Made by a program: the position numbers and the translations under genes. From an uncultured Eubacteriales bacterium (lineage in GTDB: Bacteria; Bacillota; Clostridia; Oscillospirales; Oscillospiraceae): a stretch of DNA of 12,097 nt. The DNA lies in the NCBI GenBank assembly GCA_900321335.1, contig ONVR01000299.1, positions 1-12,097 on the forward strand, in the 5' to 3' direction. The notes below the pieces were generated by a model. It was not told the DNA's origin and ran no database searches. It saw only the letters and a program-made list of their open reading frames with translations. Numbering within the stretch: the first letter of the stretch is position 1; every line of letters starts with the position of its first letter. This document shows positions 1-6,894 of the stretch, piece by piece.

Positions 1-362
1 ACGTTCTTGACCAGCAGAATGGTGAGCATGAACAGCTCATAGAACAGACGCTGAACAATGGTGCCCAGGATGATGAGCAGCAGACCGACCAGGAAGGTGC
101 GGCCAAACAGCAGGAAGAAGCCCACACAGATGCACAGCATGGTAAACAGCACGTAGAAGAACTTGGCGATCTTCTCGATGACCAGATACTTCAGCCCGAA
201 GAAGTTTCTCACAAAGGCGAAAAACGGGGGCAGCTTGCCTTCCTTGCTCTTGGGGAACACCATCACGTACAGCAGGATGGTGCAGACGATGGCGGCGATG
301 ATACCGACGATCAACTGCCAGCCGGAGAAAGTAGCGCGGGGGTAGTAGCCGTAGGAATACAT
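1..362 (-). CDS. DUF4282-like integral membrane protein, 3' end cut by the window edge
   Basis: This gene reads from an ATG at 362 leftward off the window, with 120 complete residues visible and no stop. A strong AAAGGAGG ribosome binding site lies just upstream of the ATG. The N-terminus is short and tyrosine-rich (MYSYGYYPRA), followed by a hydrophobic helix at about residues 15-36. A basic loop (PKSKEGK) and an aromatic/basic amphipathic stretch at about 45-67 come next. Two further hydrophobic segments lie at about 68-87 and 89-108, and the visible part ends in a YELFMLTILLVKN region. The pattern of a basic amphipathic lead-in, two close helices and a final xYExxMxxxxL segment resembles DUF4282 membrane proteins, whose function is unknown. 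This assignment is from memory of the family pattern, not a search. It has its own consensus promoter at 410-438, so it is probably transcribed separately from the DUF169 gene upstream. Confidence 0.75.
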   Translation of the reverse strand, partial: MYSYGYYPRATFSGWQLIVGIIAAIVCTILLYVMVFPKSKEGKLPPFFAFVRNFFGLKYLVIEKIAKFFYVLFTMLCICVGFFLLFGRTFLVGLLLIILGTIVQRLFYELFMLTILLVKN

Positions 363-409
363 GAAATAACCTCCTTTTTTGAACGTCATGCGTTCATGGT
401 TTATTCATA

Positions 410-438
410 ATTATAGAGACGTGCGCCGGAAATGTCAA
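410..438 (-). promoter_or_regulatory. Consensus sigma-A promoter for the DUF4282-like gene
   Basis: Read on the minus strand, TTGACA (438-433) and TATAAT (415-410) are both perfect matches and are separated by exactly 17 bases. Transcription should start near 403, giving a leader of about 40 bases that contains the AAAGGAGG site and a small 5-bp inverted repeat (GAACG/CGTTC at 381-395). A perfect consensus implies strong constitutive expression unless a repressor acts here. Confidence 0.85.
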
Positions 439-480
439 GGCAGGGTGACAATTTGATACCCTTTGTAACCGGACGCCGGG

Positions 481-1296
481 TCAGTTTTTGTCCCACTGGG
501 CGCCGGTCTGGAGGCCCCACTTGGCAAACATGTTGTTGTAGAACTCCGGCCGGGGCGTGTCATACTGCAGACCCATGGCCATCTCCTGATAACCGAAGTT
601 CACGTTGCTCAGAAGCTGCAGCACGTCCACAATGTCCTTGACCCGCTCGCCCCGCATGGTGAACATGACCTCGTCCTCGTCGCACAGGGCCCGCTCGTAC
701 TCGCCGGGATCGGGGAAGGTGATATTAAAGTCTTTACCTTTGAGCACGGGTATTGTAGAATGGACGCAGGAGTCAACAGGGTCCAGCGTCACGTCCAGCA
801 TCTCCCCGGTCTTGAATTTCATGGCCATGGTGATGCTGCGGATCTGGGCGGGACGACAGTAGGTACATACCAGATCGGGGATGAACCTGCAGGAGCGCAG
901 GGGCGCGATGGTAAAGCCCAGGGGCCGCTTTTCCGGCTTGAGCATGGGATACTCGTCCCGGAGAAATTTTACGCCCCGCTGGGGATCGGCGAAGAAGAAT
1001 TTCGTGCCCATGTACTCGTAATCCTCTTCTTCCAGATCCACCATTCCGAAGGATACCAGAGGCCATACGCACCAGTGGTCCTCCTTGAGCATGGTGATGG
1101 CCTTGCGCTCCCGGCGGCACATGGCAAAGGCCTGACACATGGACAGATGGCCGCCCTTGTCCCTGTAGGGACGCATGGAGCCCTCGGGGATCTCGTCCTC
1201 GCTGTAGATGACCTTCAGGGCAATGGGGGAGTAGCGCAGGATGAGCAGGCGCTCAAGATCCTGTCCCAGGTGATTGAATTCTTCGATCGTAGGCAT
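481..1296 (-). CDS. DUF169 family protein (COG2043), cysteine-containing, function unknown
   Basis: This 271-residue protein resembles the DUF169 family (COG2043), found in anaerobic bacteria and archaea and without an established biochemical role. The opening follows the family style: a helical segment, then a RYSPIALKVIYSEDEIPEG-like stretch near residues 21-39. Conserved-looking cysteines are at C54 and C60 (MCQAFAMC), C76, C136, C144 and C147 (CTYC) and C177. This spacing could bind a metal or cluster, which is inference. The ATG at 1296 is preferred over an in-frame ATG at 1332, because an AGGAGG site sits 7-8 bases ahead of it and because the promoter start point falls between the two. 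No hairpin terminator is obvious after the stop; the next minus-strand gene has its own promoter 40-70 bases on. Confidence 0.85.
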   Translation of the reverse strand: MPTIEEFNHLGQDLERLLILRYSPIALKVIYSEDEIPEGSMRPYRDKGGHLSMCQAFAMCRRERKAITMLKEDHWCVWPLVSFGMVDLEEEDYEYMGTKFFFADPQRGVKFLRDEYPMLKPEKRPLGFTIAPLRSCRFIPDLVCTYCRPAQIRSITMAMKFKTGEMLDVTLDPVDSCVHSTIPVLKGKDFNITFPDPGEYERALCDEDEVMFTMRGERVKDIVDVLQLLSNVNFGYQEMAMGLQYDTPRPEFYNNMFAKWGLQTGAQWDKN

Positions 1297-1334
1297 TTTC
1301 CGTTCCTCCTGATTTATAATTTTCGGTATCAATT

Positions 1335-1363
1335 ATTCTATCATTCCCGCTTCGTCCTGTCAA
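1335..1363 (-). promoter_or_regulatory. Sigma-A promoter for the DUF169 gene
   Basis: On the minus strand TTGACA (1363-1358) is followed after 17 bases by TAGAAT (1340-1335). Transcription would begin near 1328, some 30 bases before the ATG at 1296. The spacer and the bases just upstream of the -35 carry the two arms of the inverted repeat listed at 1341-1397, so the promoter is placed to be controlled by whatever binds there. Confidence 0.85.
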
Positions 1364-1397
1364 AGAAAAAGCGGGAATGAGACGATTTCCATTCCCG
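1341..1397. promoter_or_regulatory. 12-bp inverted repeat plus a third half-site around the DUF169 promoter (putative operator)
   Basis: TCATTCCCGCTT at 1341-1352 is matched perfectly by AAGCGGGAATGA at 1369-1380. A third copy, CATTCCCG, lies at 1390-1397, immediately before the ylmH ribosome binding site. The first arm fills most of the -35/-10 spacer of the minus-strand promoter; the second abuts the upstream side of its -35. Repeats this long around a promoter are typical of repressor sites. Alternatively, in a ylmH transcript starting upstream, the middle arm could pair with either outer arm, forming two mutually exclusive hairpins. The sequence does not decide between these uses. Confidence 0.6.
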
Positions 1398-1412
1398 TGA
1401 GGAGGTTTTCCC

Positions 1413-2174
1413 ATGGATCATGAAACCCAGCAGCTGAAAAAGCGTCTGCAGGAGCTGGCAGACCGCAGCGCCCGACGGCAGAGCTGGACGTTTTCCGAGT
1501 TTCTCAATCTTAATGAGCAGAGCGTGCTGCGGACCATCCCACCCTGGGAGCTGGCCGCACCGTACCGGCTGTGGGGCGGCTACGAGGGAGCGGAGCGTGT
1601 GGTGGCCTGCTTCGGCAGCGAGGACCTCTGCGGCTATATGCAGGATCCGCCCATCGTCTGCGTGAAGGCGGAGCCCCTGTCCCGGAAGTTTGCCGATCCC
1701 CTGTCGCACCGGGACGTGCTGGGAGCGCTCATGTCCCTGGGCATCCGCCGGGAGGTGACGGGAGATATCCTGCTGCAGGACAACTGCGCCTATATGCTCT
1801 GCCTGGAGAGCATGGCGGACTACATCGCCTCCCAGCTCGAGCAGATCCGGCACACCTCCGTCCGGTGTACCGTGGACGCACAGGTGCCGGAGGGCGTGAC
1901 GCCGGAGCCCAAAGGGGCGGCCTTCGTCATCGCCTCGGAGCGGCTGGACGCGGCAGTAGCCGCCGTTTACAAGCTCTCCCGGGGGGAGAGCCAGAAGCTG
2001 TTTACCCAGGAAAAGGTGTTTATCAACGGCAAGTGCACCACACGTTCGGCAGATATGCCCGCCCCCGGGGACGTGATCTCCGTCAGAGGCTTCGGCCGCT
2101 TTATCTATGACGGGGTGGAGCGGGAGACGAAAAAGGGAAGGCTGCGGGTGCTGGTGCGTCTTTATCCGGGATGA
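1413..2174 (+). CDS. ylmH: YlmH family S4-domain RNA-binding protein
   Basis: The 253-residue protein matches YlmH in length and in its central signature, LSHRDVLGALMSLGIRREVTGDI-like, at about residues 97-119. An S4 RNA-binding domain follows at about 175-235 (ERLDAAVAAVYKLSRG, then VFINGK and GDVISVRGFGRF), with a basic tail. In Bacillus subtilis, YlmH binds the large ribosomal subunit and has been linked to ribosome-associated quality control, overlapping in role with RqcP. In many Firmicutes it sits in the division/wall cluster near sepF and divIVA; here it stands outside that cluster, beside an hsp20 gene. The ATG at 1413 has GGAGG about 8 bases upstream. A possible -10 (TATAAT, 1315-1320) lies upstream without a good -35, so its promoter is uncertain. 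Confidence 0.88.
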   Translation: MDHETQQLKKRLQELADRSARRQSWTFSEFLNLNEQSVLRTIPPWELAAPYRLWGGYEGAERVVACFGSEDLCGYMQDPPIVCVKAEPLSRKFADPLSHRDVLGALMSLGIRREVTGDILLQDNCAYMLCLESMADYIASQLEQIRHTSVRCTVDAQVPEGVTPEPKGAAFVIASERLDAAVAAVYKLSRGESQKLFTQEKVFINGKCTTRSADMPAPGDVISVRGFGRFIYDGVERETKKGRLRVLVRLYPG

Positions 2175-2240
2175 CCGGTATAAAAACCGGAAAAGCGTGG
2201 ATACTACCTCTGTAACTGATTTGATCACGGAGGGATTTGC

Positions 2241-2681
2241 ATGCGCAGTATTGTACCGTATTCCAGAAAGCTCACTGAGCCCGGCTTCTACAACCCGTTT
2301 CACCTTATGGACGAGGTGGAGCGATCCTTTTTCCGGGACCGGGGCATCGGGGAGTTCAAAACCGACATCCGGGACGCGGGGGACGCCTACGTGCTGGAGG
2401 CGGATCTGCCCGGCTTTCAGAAGGAGGACATCGACGTGGACGTGGACGACGAGAGCCTGACCATCAGCGCCGTCCGGAAAAACGTCTGGGACGAGAGGGA
2501 CGACCAGGGGAAGTATCTGCGTCTGGAACGGGCCTACGGCTCCTTCAGCCGGAGCTTTCGCATCTCCGGTGTCCGGTCCGAGGGGATCGAGGCGCGGCTC
2601 AGCAACGGCGTTCTGATCCTGCGTCTGCCCAAGGCGGAAAAGCAGACCGGCCAGAGCCGACGGCTGACCATAGAGGAGTAA
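2241..2681 (+). CDS. Small heat-shock protein, Hsp20/alpha-crystallin family
   Basis: This 146-residue protein is an ATP-independent holdase chaperone of the Hsp20 family, expected in the cytoplasm as an oligomer. The alpha-crystallin domain spans about residues 38-134, starting KTDIRDAGDAYVLEADLPG. The hallmark ARLSNGVLIL (118-127) lies near the end of that domain. A short C-terminal tail has an L-T-I motif (142-144) like the IXI motif used for oligomer contacts. The N-terminal arm (about 1-37) is aromatic and begins with a PYSRKL-type segment common in clostridial homologues. GGAGGG sits before the ATG. The gene starts 66 bases after ylmH. I see no CIRCE or CtsR box and no clean promoter, so read-through from ylmH is possible. 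Confidence 0.93.
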   Translation: MRSIVPYSRKLTEPGFYNPFHLMDEVERSFFRDRGIGEFKTDIRDAGDAYVLEADLPGFQKEDIDVDVDDESLTISAVRKNVWDERDDQGKYLRLERAYGSFSRSFRISGVRSEGIEARLSNGVLILRLPKAEKQTGQSRRLTIEE

Positions 2682-2714
2682 AAGAAAATGCCTCCGGCAA
2701 AAGCCGAAGGCATT
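2677..2714 (-). terminator. Shared hairpin between hsp20 and rpmB, best as rpmB terminator
   Basis: Arms at 2687-2698 and 2703-2714 pair over 12 positions with one mismatch around an AAAA loop. Read on the minus strand, the hairpin is followed by TTTTCTTTTAC, a proper U-tract, so it terminates rpmB. On the plus strand the downstream bases are only mildly T-rich (ACATATTTGCTT), but it may also stop hsp20 transcripts. Confidence 0.85.
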
Positions 2715-2729
2715 ACATATTTGCTTCAA

Positions 2730-2915
2730 TCAGGCGCGGGTTACCTTGCCGCTGCGGAGGCATCTTGAACAAACGTAAACATGGGTAGGCGTTCCGTTAA
2801 CAACTGCCTTAACACGCTTGATGTTGGGCTTCCACGTGCGGTTGCTGCGTCTGTGAGAGTGGCTCACCTGAATTCCAAAGGAAACGCCCTTTCCACAAAC
2901 ATCACACTTAGCCAT
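2730..2915 (-). CDS. rpmB: 50S ribosomal protein L28, zinc-ribbon form
   Basis: A 61-residue L28, a structural protein of the large ribosomal subunit. It begins MAKCDVCGKG, has the SHSHRRSNRTWKPNI core at about residues 18-32, and ends CSRCLRSGKVTRA. Four cysteines (C4, C7, C49, C52) form two CxxC pairs, so this is the zinc-binding (C+) version. Many bacteria also carry a cysteine-free copy made under zinc starvation; none is in this window. The ATG at 2915 follows AAGGAGGTG. The much longer upstream reading frame in the same phase is AT-rich leader sequence, not coding. It has its own promoter and terminator and converges on hsp20. Confidence 0.97.
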   Translation of the reverse strand: MAKCDVCGKGVSFGIQVSHSHRRSNRTWKPNIKRVKAVVNGTPTHVYVCSRCLRSGKVTRA

Positions 2916-2975
2916 CTGCTGCACCTCCTTCATTTTGTGCGCTTGTTTCCAGTAAACTGTCTTCAAAGCCTTACT

Positions 2976-3004
2976 ATAATAACAGAACCTTTTACAAATT
3001 GCAA
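2976..3004 (-). promoter_or_regulatory. Promoter for rpmB
   Basis: On the minus strand TTGCAA (3004-2999) is followed after 17 bases by TATTAT (2981-2976), with an extended -10 TG one base before it. Transcription would start near 2970, leaving a leader of about 55 bases before the L28 start. The leader has no obvious hairpin. Confidence 0.7.
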
Positions 3005-3061
3005 GTACAAAATAAAAAAAGATATTTTTTTTATTATGTTTTTGAAATGTGCCGGAAACCC

Positions 3062-3090
3062 TTGCAATAATCAAAGGATATGTGTACAAT
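3062..3090 (+). promoter_or_regulatory. Promoter for the hprK-murB-rapZ-glmR-whiA operon
   Basis: TTGCAA (3062-3067), a 17-base spacer and TACAAT (3085-3090) lie in a very AT-rich stretch. Transcription would start near 3097, giving a leader of about 57 bases to the hprK ATG. No catabolite-responsive (cre-like) palindrome was recognised at the promoter. Confidence 0.72.
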
Positions 3091-3153
3091 ATATATAAAT
3101 TTATACTTTTTTGCATCGGCGTTCTATATTCTATTGTGCACGGAGATGATCAG

Positions 3154-4080
3154 ATGGATAACGGCATGAAACTGAAGGATCTGGCCAAGGCGCTTGATTT
3201 TAAGGTCGTATACGAATCGACGGATTTTAACGAGGTGATCCTTGCCTCTACAGATATCAGCAGACCCGCTTTTCCCCTTACGGGCTTCTACGAGGGCTTT
3301 GACCATACCAGGATCCAGCTGCTGGGCGGCATGGAGTTTGCCTATCTGCGGCGCTATTCCGATGAGGAGATCGCCCGGAAGTTTGACGATTTCTTCACCC
3401 ACGGCGTTCCCGCCGTCCTCTGGTGCCACGACGTGGAGCCCCTTCAGGGCTGTCTGGAGATGGCGAAAAAGCATGACGTTTCGGTGCTGACCACGTCGCT
3501 TCCCACTTCGGACGCGGTGTCCATGTGCATCCGCACCCTGCGCAAGGCCGCGGCTCAGAAGATCACCCGCCACGGCGTGCTTGTGGAAGTCTACGGCATG
3601 GGCCTGCTGCTCATGGGCGAGAGCGGCGTCGGCAAGAGTGAGACCGCCATTGAGCTCATGAAGCGGGGACACCGGCTGATCGCCGACGACGCGGTGGAGA
3701 TCACCGCTGTGGATATGAACGTACTGGAGGGCGCGGCGCCGGAGCTGATCCGCTACTACGTGGAGCTGCGGGGCATCGGCGTGATCGACACCCGCCAGAT
3801 CTTCGGCATGGGCGCAGTCAAACCCTCCCAGCAGATCGACCTGATTGTGAAGCTGGAGCCATGGACCGAGGGGATCGAGTTCGATCGGATCGGCCTGACG
3901 GAGCATTCCACCACCATTCTCGGCGTTCAGGTGCCTACCCTGAGTATCCCGGTCAAGACAGGCCGGAACCTTGCCATCATCATTGAGGTCGCGGCCATGA
4001 ACCACAGGCAGAAGATGATGGGCTACAACGCCGCCGTTGAGTTTACCAAGCAGCTCAACCAGGCGTTTGAGCGCAAGTAA
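3154..4080 (+). CDS. hprK: HPr kinase/phosphorylase
   Basis: HprK phosphorylates HPr on Ser46 with ATP and reverses this with inorganic phosphate, setting carbon catabolite repression through CcpA in Firmicutes. From the ATG at 3154 the protein has 308 residues, close to the usual 310. The N-terminal domain covers about residues 1-130. The catalytic domain starts near H140 (HGVLVEVYG), has Walker A GESGVGKS at 155-162, the acidic RLIADDAVEI at 174-183 and the family signature ELRGIGVIDTRQIFGMGAV at about 204-222. The C-terminal PVKTGRN segment (about 266-272) is in the region needed for phosphatase activity. An in-frame upstream start at 3049 would add 35 residues translated from promoter DNA; CGGAG before 3154 supports the shorter form. 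It heads the operon. Confidence 0.96.
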   Translation: MDNGMKLKDLAKALDFKVVYESTDFNEVILASTDISRPAFPLTGFYEGFDHTRIQLLGGMEFAYLRRYSDEEIARKFDDFFTHGVPAVLWCHDVEPLQGCLEMAKKHDVSVLTTSLPTSDAVSMCIRTLRKAAAQKITRHGVLVEVYGMGLLLMGESGVGKSETAIELMKRGHRLIADDAVEITAVDMNVLEGAAPELIRYYVELRGIGVIDTRQIFGMGAVKPSQQIDLIVKLEPWTEGIEFDRIGLTEHSTTILGVQVPTLSIPVKTGRNLAIIIEVAAMNHRQKMMGYNAAVEFTKQLNQAFERK

Positions 4081-4106
4081 ACACCAATCGGTTAAGGAGC
4101 AGCATT

Positions 4107-5021
4107 TTGTATAACAGGATCATTGAGATAACGAAACAGATACAGGAGACAAATCCCGAGATCAAGGTTAGCTGCGATGAGAAGCTCAGCGCCCACACGT
4201 CCTTTCGGATCGGTGGGCGCGTTGCCGTCATGTTTTTCCCGGAGACGGCTTCGCAGCTGGCGCGCATTGCGGGAGCCTTTGAGGAAAACGGCATACAGCC
4301 GTATATCCTGGGCAACGGAACGAACATCCTGGCAAGCGACAAGGATCTGCCCATTCCGGTGATCAAGACCCTGCAGATGTGTTCCCTGGAGCTGACGGGA
4401 CCGGGGGAGATCACGGCCCAGTGCGGCGCTACCCTCTCCCGGACGGCGATGTTCGCCATGGAAAAGGGTCTGGCCGGATTGTCCTTTGCCCACGGGATCC
4501 CCGGCACGGTGGGAGGCGCCGTGGTGATGAACGCGGGGGCTTACGGCGGTGAGATCCGGGACGTGCTGGTCAGCACCCGGGTATACAGCAAGGGGAAAAT
4601 CTACACCGTTACCGGTGCGGACAACGATCTGTCCTATCGCCACAGCCGCTTTACCGACAGCGGCGAGATCGTCCTGGAGGCGGTTTTCCGCCTGGAGCCG
4701 GGAGACCCGGAGAAGATCCGGGAGGAGATCCGGGATCTGGCAGAGAGAAGAAGAAAGAGCCAGCCGCTGGATCAGCGCAGCGCCGGGAGCACCTTCAAGC
4801 GCCCGGCAACCGGGTATGCCGCCGCAATGATCGAGCAGGCAGGCCTCAAGGGCCTGACCGTGGGCGGCGCCCAGGTGTCGGAAAAGCACGCGGGCTTTGT
4901 GATCAACCGGGGCGGCGCCACCTGTGAGGACGTAAGAGAGCTGATGCGGCAGGTGCAGCAGGCCGTCCGGGAGAAATTCGGGACGGAACTGGAGCCGGAG
5001 GTAAAACTATGGAGCTTGTGA
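4107..5021 (+). CDS. murB: UDP-N-acetylenolpyruvoylglucosamine reductase
   Basis: MurB is the FAD- and NADPH-dependent enzyme that makes UDP-MurNAc in the second step of peptidoglycan precursor synthesis, in the cytosol. The 304-residue length and sequence fit the shorter type II class of Gram-positives. FAD-binding motifs are visible as GNGTN (69-73) and GIPGTVGGA (130-138), with SYRHSRF at 176-182. The proton-donor serine is S228 in SAGSTFKRP, and the conserved glutamate near the C-terminus is E298 in EPEVK. The start is TTG at 4107, supported by AAGGAGC six bases ahead; no in-frame ATG occurs nearby. A TTG start may keep translation modest. It begins 26 bases after hprK and its last 13 bases overlap rapZ, indicating co-transcription and coupled translation. 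Confidence 0.96.
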   Translation: MYNRIIEITKQIQETNPEIKVSCDEKLSAHTSFRIGGRVAVMFFPETASQLARIAGAFEENGIQPYILGNGTNILASDKDLPIPVIKTLQMCSLELTGPGEITAQCGATLSRTAMFAMEKGLAGLSFAHGIPGTVGGAVVMNAGAYGGEIRDVLVSTRVYSKGKIYTVTGADNDLSYRHSRFTDSGEIVLEAVFRLEPGDPEKIREEIRDLAERRRKSQPLDQRSAGSTFKRPATGYAAAMIEQAGLKGLTVGGAQVSEKHAGFVINRGGATCEDVRELMRQVQQAVREKFGTELEPEVKLWSL

Positions 5022-5869
5022 TCATATCCGGACTCTCCGGTGCGGGAAAGAGCCGTGTGGCCGACGTGCTGGAGGACATGGACTTTTACTGCGTGGACAA
5101 TATGCCGGTGTCCCTGATGTCCCGCTTCGCGGAACTGTGCGAGGCCTCCGGCGACAAGTACGAGCGGGTGGCCCTGGTCACGGACGTGCGCACCCTGGAT
5201 AACTTCAACGATCTGTTCTTCACCCTGGACGAGCTGAGCGGACAGGGGATCGAGTACAAGATCATTTTCGTGGAGGCGGGCACCGCCGCCATCGTCAAGC
5301 GGTATAAGGAGACCCGCCGCCGTCATCCCCTGGCCGGGGAGGGCGTGGGGATCGTGGAGGCCGTGGAGCAGGAGCGTGAGCTCCTCAGCCCTGTGCGGGA
5401 CAAGGCGGATTTCGTGCTGGACACCTCGGAGATGACTCTGGGGCAGCTCCAGCGGAAGCTGACCAAGTTTATCCGCAAGGACAGCGATGAACAGGGGATC
5501 ATCGTCAATATCGTATCCTTTGGCTATAAATACGGCGTGCCCATCGACGCGGACATCGTCTTTGACGTGCGCTTTCTGCCCAACCCCTTCTATGTGGAGG
5601 CCCTCAAGCATAAAAACGGCATGGATCCGGGGGTCCGGGAATACATATTTTCCAGAGGCCCCACGGAGGCGTTTTTTGAAAAGCTCAAGGATCTGGTGAC
5701 GTTTCTGCTGCCCTGTTATATCGAGGAGGGAAAACGCAATCTGGTGATCTGCATGGGCTGTACCGGCGGCCATCACCGATCCGTGGCCACGGCCTGCGCC
5801 CTGGGTGAGTTCCTGACGGAGCGGGGCTACAACGTGGAATACCGGCACCGGGATATCGAAAAGGAGTAA
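5009..5869 (+). CDS. rapZ: RNase adapter / nucleotide-binding protein RapZ (YvcJ)
   Basis: This 286-residue P-loop protein belongs to the RapZ/YvcJ family. In E. coli RapZ guides decay of the GlmZ small RNA to control glucosamine-6-phosphate synthase; in Bacillus YvcJ binds and hydrolyses GTP/ATP and its role is less clear. Walker A is GLSGAGKS at 8-15, followed by the CVDNMP motif at 28-33. The C-terminal half carries the typical FGYKYG, DVRFLPNPF and CMGCTGGHHRSV signatures, the last ending at residue 259. The ATG at 5009 has GGAGG seven bases ahead inside murB. Position between murB and glmR matches the conserved Firmicute cluster and suggests a link to amino-sugar supply. Whether it acts on an RNA here cannot be told. 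Confidence 0.95.
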   Translation: MELVIISGLSGAGKSRVADVLEDMDFYCVDNMPVSLMSRFAELCEASGDKYERVALVTDVRTLDNFNDLFFTLDELSGQGIEYKIIFVEAGTAAIVKRYKETRRRHPLAGEGVGIVEAVEQERELLSPVRDKADFVLDTSEMTLGQLQRKLTKFIRKDSDEQGIIVNIVSFGYKYGVPIDADIVFDVRFLPNPFYVEALKHKNGMDPGVREYIFSRGPTEAFFEKLKDLVTFLLPCYIEEGKRNLVICMGCTGGHHRSVATACALGEFLTERGYNVEYRHRDIEKE

Positions 5870-5880
5870 CCAGACGCGCC

Positions 5881-6894
5881 ATGGCATTCAACAAATACAT
5901 CACGGCCTCGCCTGCCGTCGTCTGTATCGGCGGGGGAACGGGCATGTCCACCATGCTCAGGGGCCTGAAAAACTATGTAAAAGACATTACGGCCATCGTC
6001 ACCGTAAGCGATGACGGCGGCGGTTCCGGCGTGCTCCGGGACGAGCTGGGCATGCCCCCGCCGGGGGATATCCGCAACTGTATCCAAGCCCTGTCCAACA
6101 CGGAGCCCACCATGGAAAAGCTGTGGAGCTACCGCTTTGAGAGCGGAAGCCTGAAGGGACAGTGCTTCGGCAATCTGCTGCTTGCCGCCATGAACGGCAT
6201 CTCCGAGTCCTTTGAGGACGCCGTGGCCAAGGTCAGCGACGTTCTGGCCATTACCGGCAGGGTGCTGCCGGTGACGGACGAGGACGTGAACCTGAAGGCG
6301 GAGCTGGAGGACGGCAGCAGCGTGGTGGGAGAGTCCGCCATTGCCCGGCAGAAGCGCATCCACGGATGCCGGATCAAGCGGGTTTCCCTGGTGCCGGAAA
6401 GGCCGCCTGCCCTGTATTCCTGCGTCAACGCCATTGAGAAGGCGGATATGATCATACTGGGGCCCGGCAGCCTTTACACCAGTGTGATCCCCAACCTGCT
6501 GGTTGAGGGGATCGCCCAGGCAATCATGGCCTCCGACGCCATCAAGGTCTATATCTGCAACGTCATGACCCAGCCCGGGGAGACGGAAAACTACACCGCC
6601 TCGGACCATATCCGGGCCGTTTTTGCCCACGGAGGCAAGCTGTTCGACTACTGCCTGGTCAACGACGCCCCGGCGGAGCCCACCGCCCTGGAGCGCTACG
6701 GCCGAAAGGGAGCCGAGCCGGTGACCGTGGATGCTCAGGAGATCGAAAAGCTGGGGGTGATCCCCGTGCTTGCCAACGTGGCCGGCTACGACAACAGCTA
6801 TTACCGCCACAACCCCTGGCTGCTGGCGGCGGAGCTGATCCGGCTCTACGGAGAGAAGTCCCAGACAAGAGTCTATAAGACGGGGAGAAAGTGA
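5881..6894 (+). CDS. glmR: Gluconeogenesis factor / UDP-GlcNAc-binding regulator GlmR (YvcK), CofD-like
   Basis: The 337-residue protein is of the YvcK/UPF0052 family with a CofD-like fold. In Bacillus subtilis YvcK (GlmR) binds UDP-GlcNAc, activates GlmS to feed carbon into amino sugars, and is needed for growth and normal shape on gluconeogenic carbon sources. Ligand-binding motifs are GGGTGMS (17-23), VSDDGGGSGVLR (42-53), PPGDIRN (60-66), GNLLLAAM (97-104) and GPGSLYTS (194-201). The ATG at 5881 is 11 bases after rapZ; the nearest Shine-Dalgarno, AAGGAG at 5861-5866, is about 14 bases away, longer than usual. The stop overlaps the whiA start by one base (TGATG). With hprK in the same operon, it ties carbon-source sensing to wall-precursor supply. 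Confidence 0.95.
   Translation: MAFNKYITASPAVVCIGGGTGMSTMLRGLKNYVKDITAIVTVSDDGGGSGVLRDELGMPPPGDIRNCIQALSNTEPTMEKLWSYRFESGSLKGQCFGNLLLAAMNGISESFEDAVAKVSDVLAITGRVLPVTDEDVNLKAELEDGSSVVGESAIARQKRIHGCRIKRVSLVPERPPALYSCVNAIEKADMIILGPGSLYTSVIPNLLVEGIAQAIMASDAIKVYICNVMTQPGETENYTASDHIRAVFAHGGKLFDYCLVNDAPAEPTALERYGRKGAEPVTVDAQEIEKLGVIPVLANVAGYDNSYYRHNPWLLAAELIRLYGEKSQTRVYKTGRK

Noticed and set aside
381..395. GAACG-N5-CGTTC inverted repeat in the leader of the DUF4282-like gene
   Set aside because: Five base pairs is expected by chance and no second copy was seen in the window.
2175..2190. CCGGT-ATAAAA-ACCGG hairpin after ylmH as a terminator
   Set aside because: Only 5 bp and no T-tract after it (AAAAGCG follows); read-through into hsp20 is more likely.
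1341..2729. Long minus-strand open frame (462 codons) opposite ylmH and hsp20
   Set aside because: It is antisense to two clearly recognised genes, has no family resemblance, and crosses their intergenic gap; typical of high-GC shadow frames.
2916..3116. N-terminal extension of rpmB in the same frame
   Set aside because: It reads through the rpmB promoter and AT-rich leader; the L28 start at 2915 has a strong ribosome binding site and matches the family.
4711..4738. Short tandem repeat of agatccggg in murB
   Set aside because: It encodes an ordinary helix (KIREEIRDL) with repeated codons; it has no counterpart outside the gene.
4772..5887. Long minus-strand open frame (371 codons) opposite murB and rapZ
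   Set aside because: Shadow of two well-supported genes; no ribosome binding site and low-information composition.
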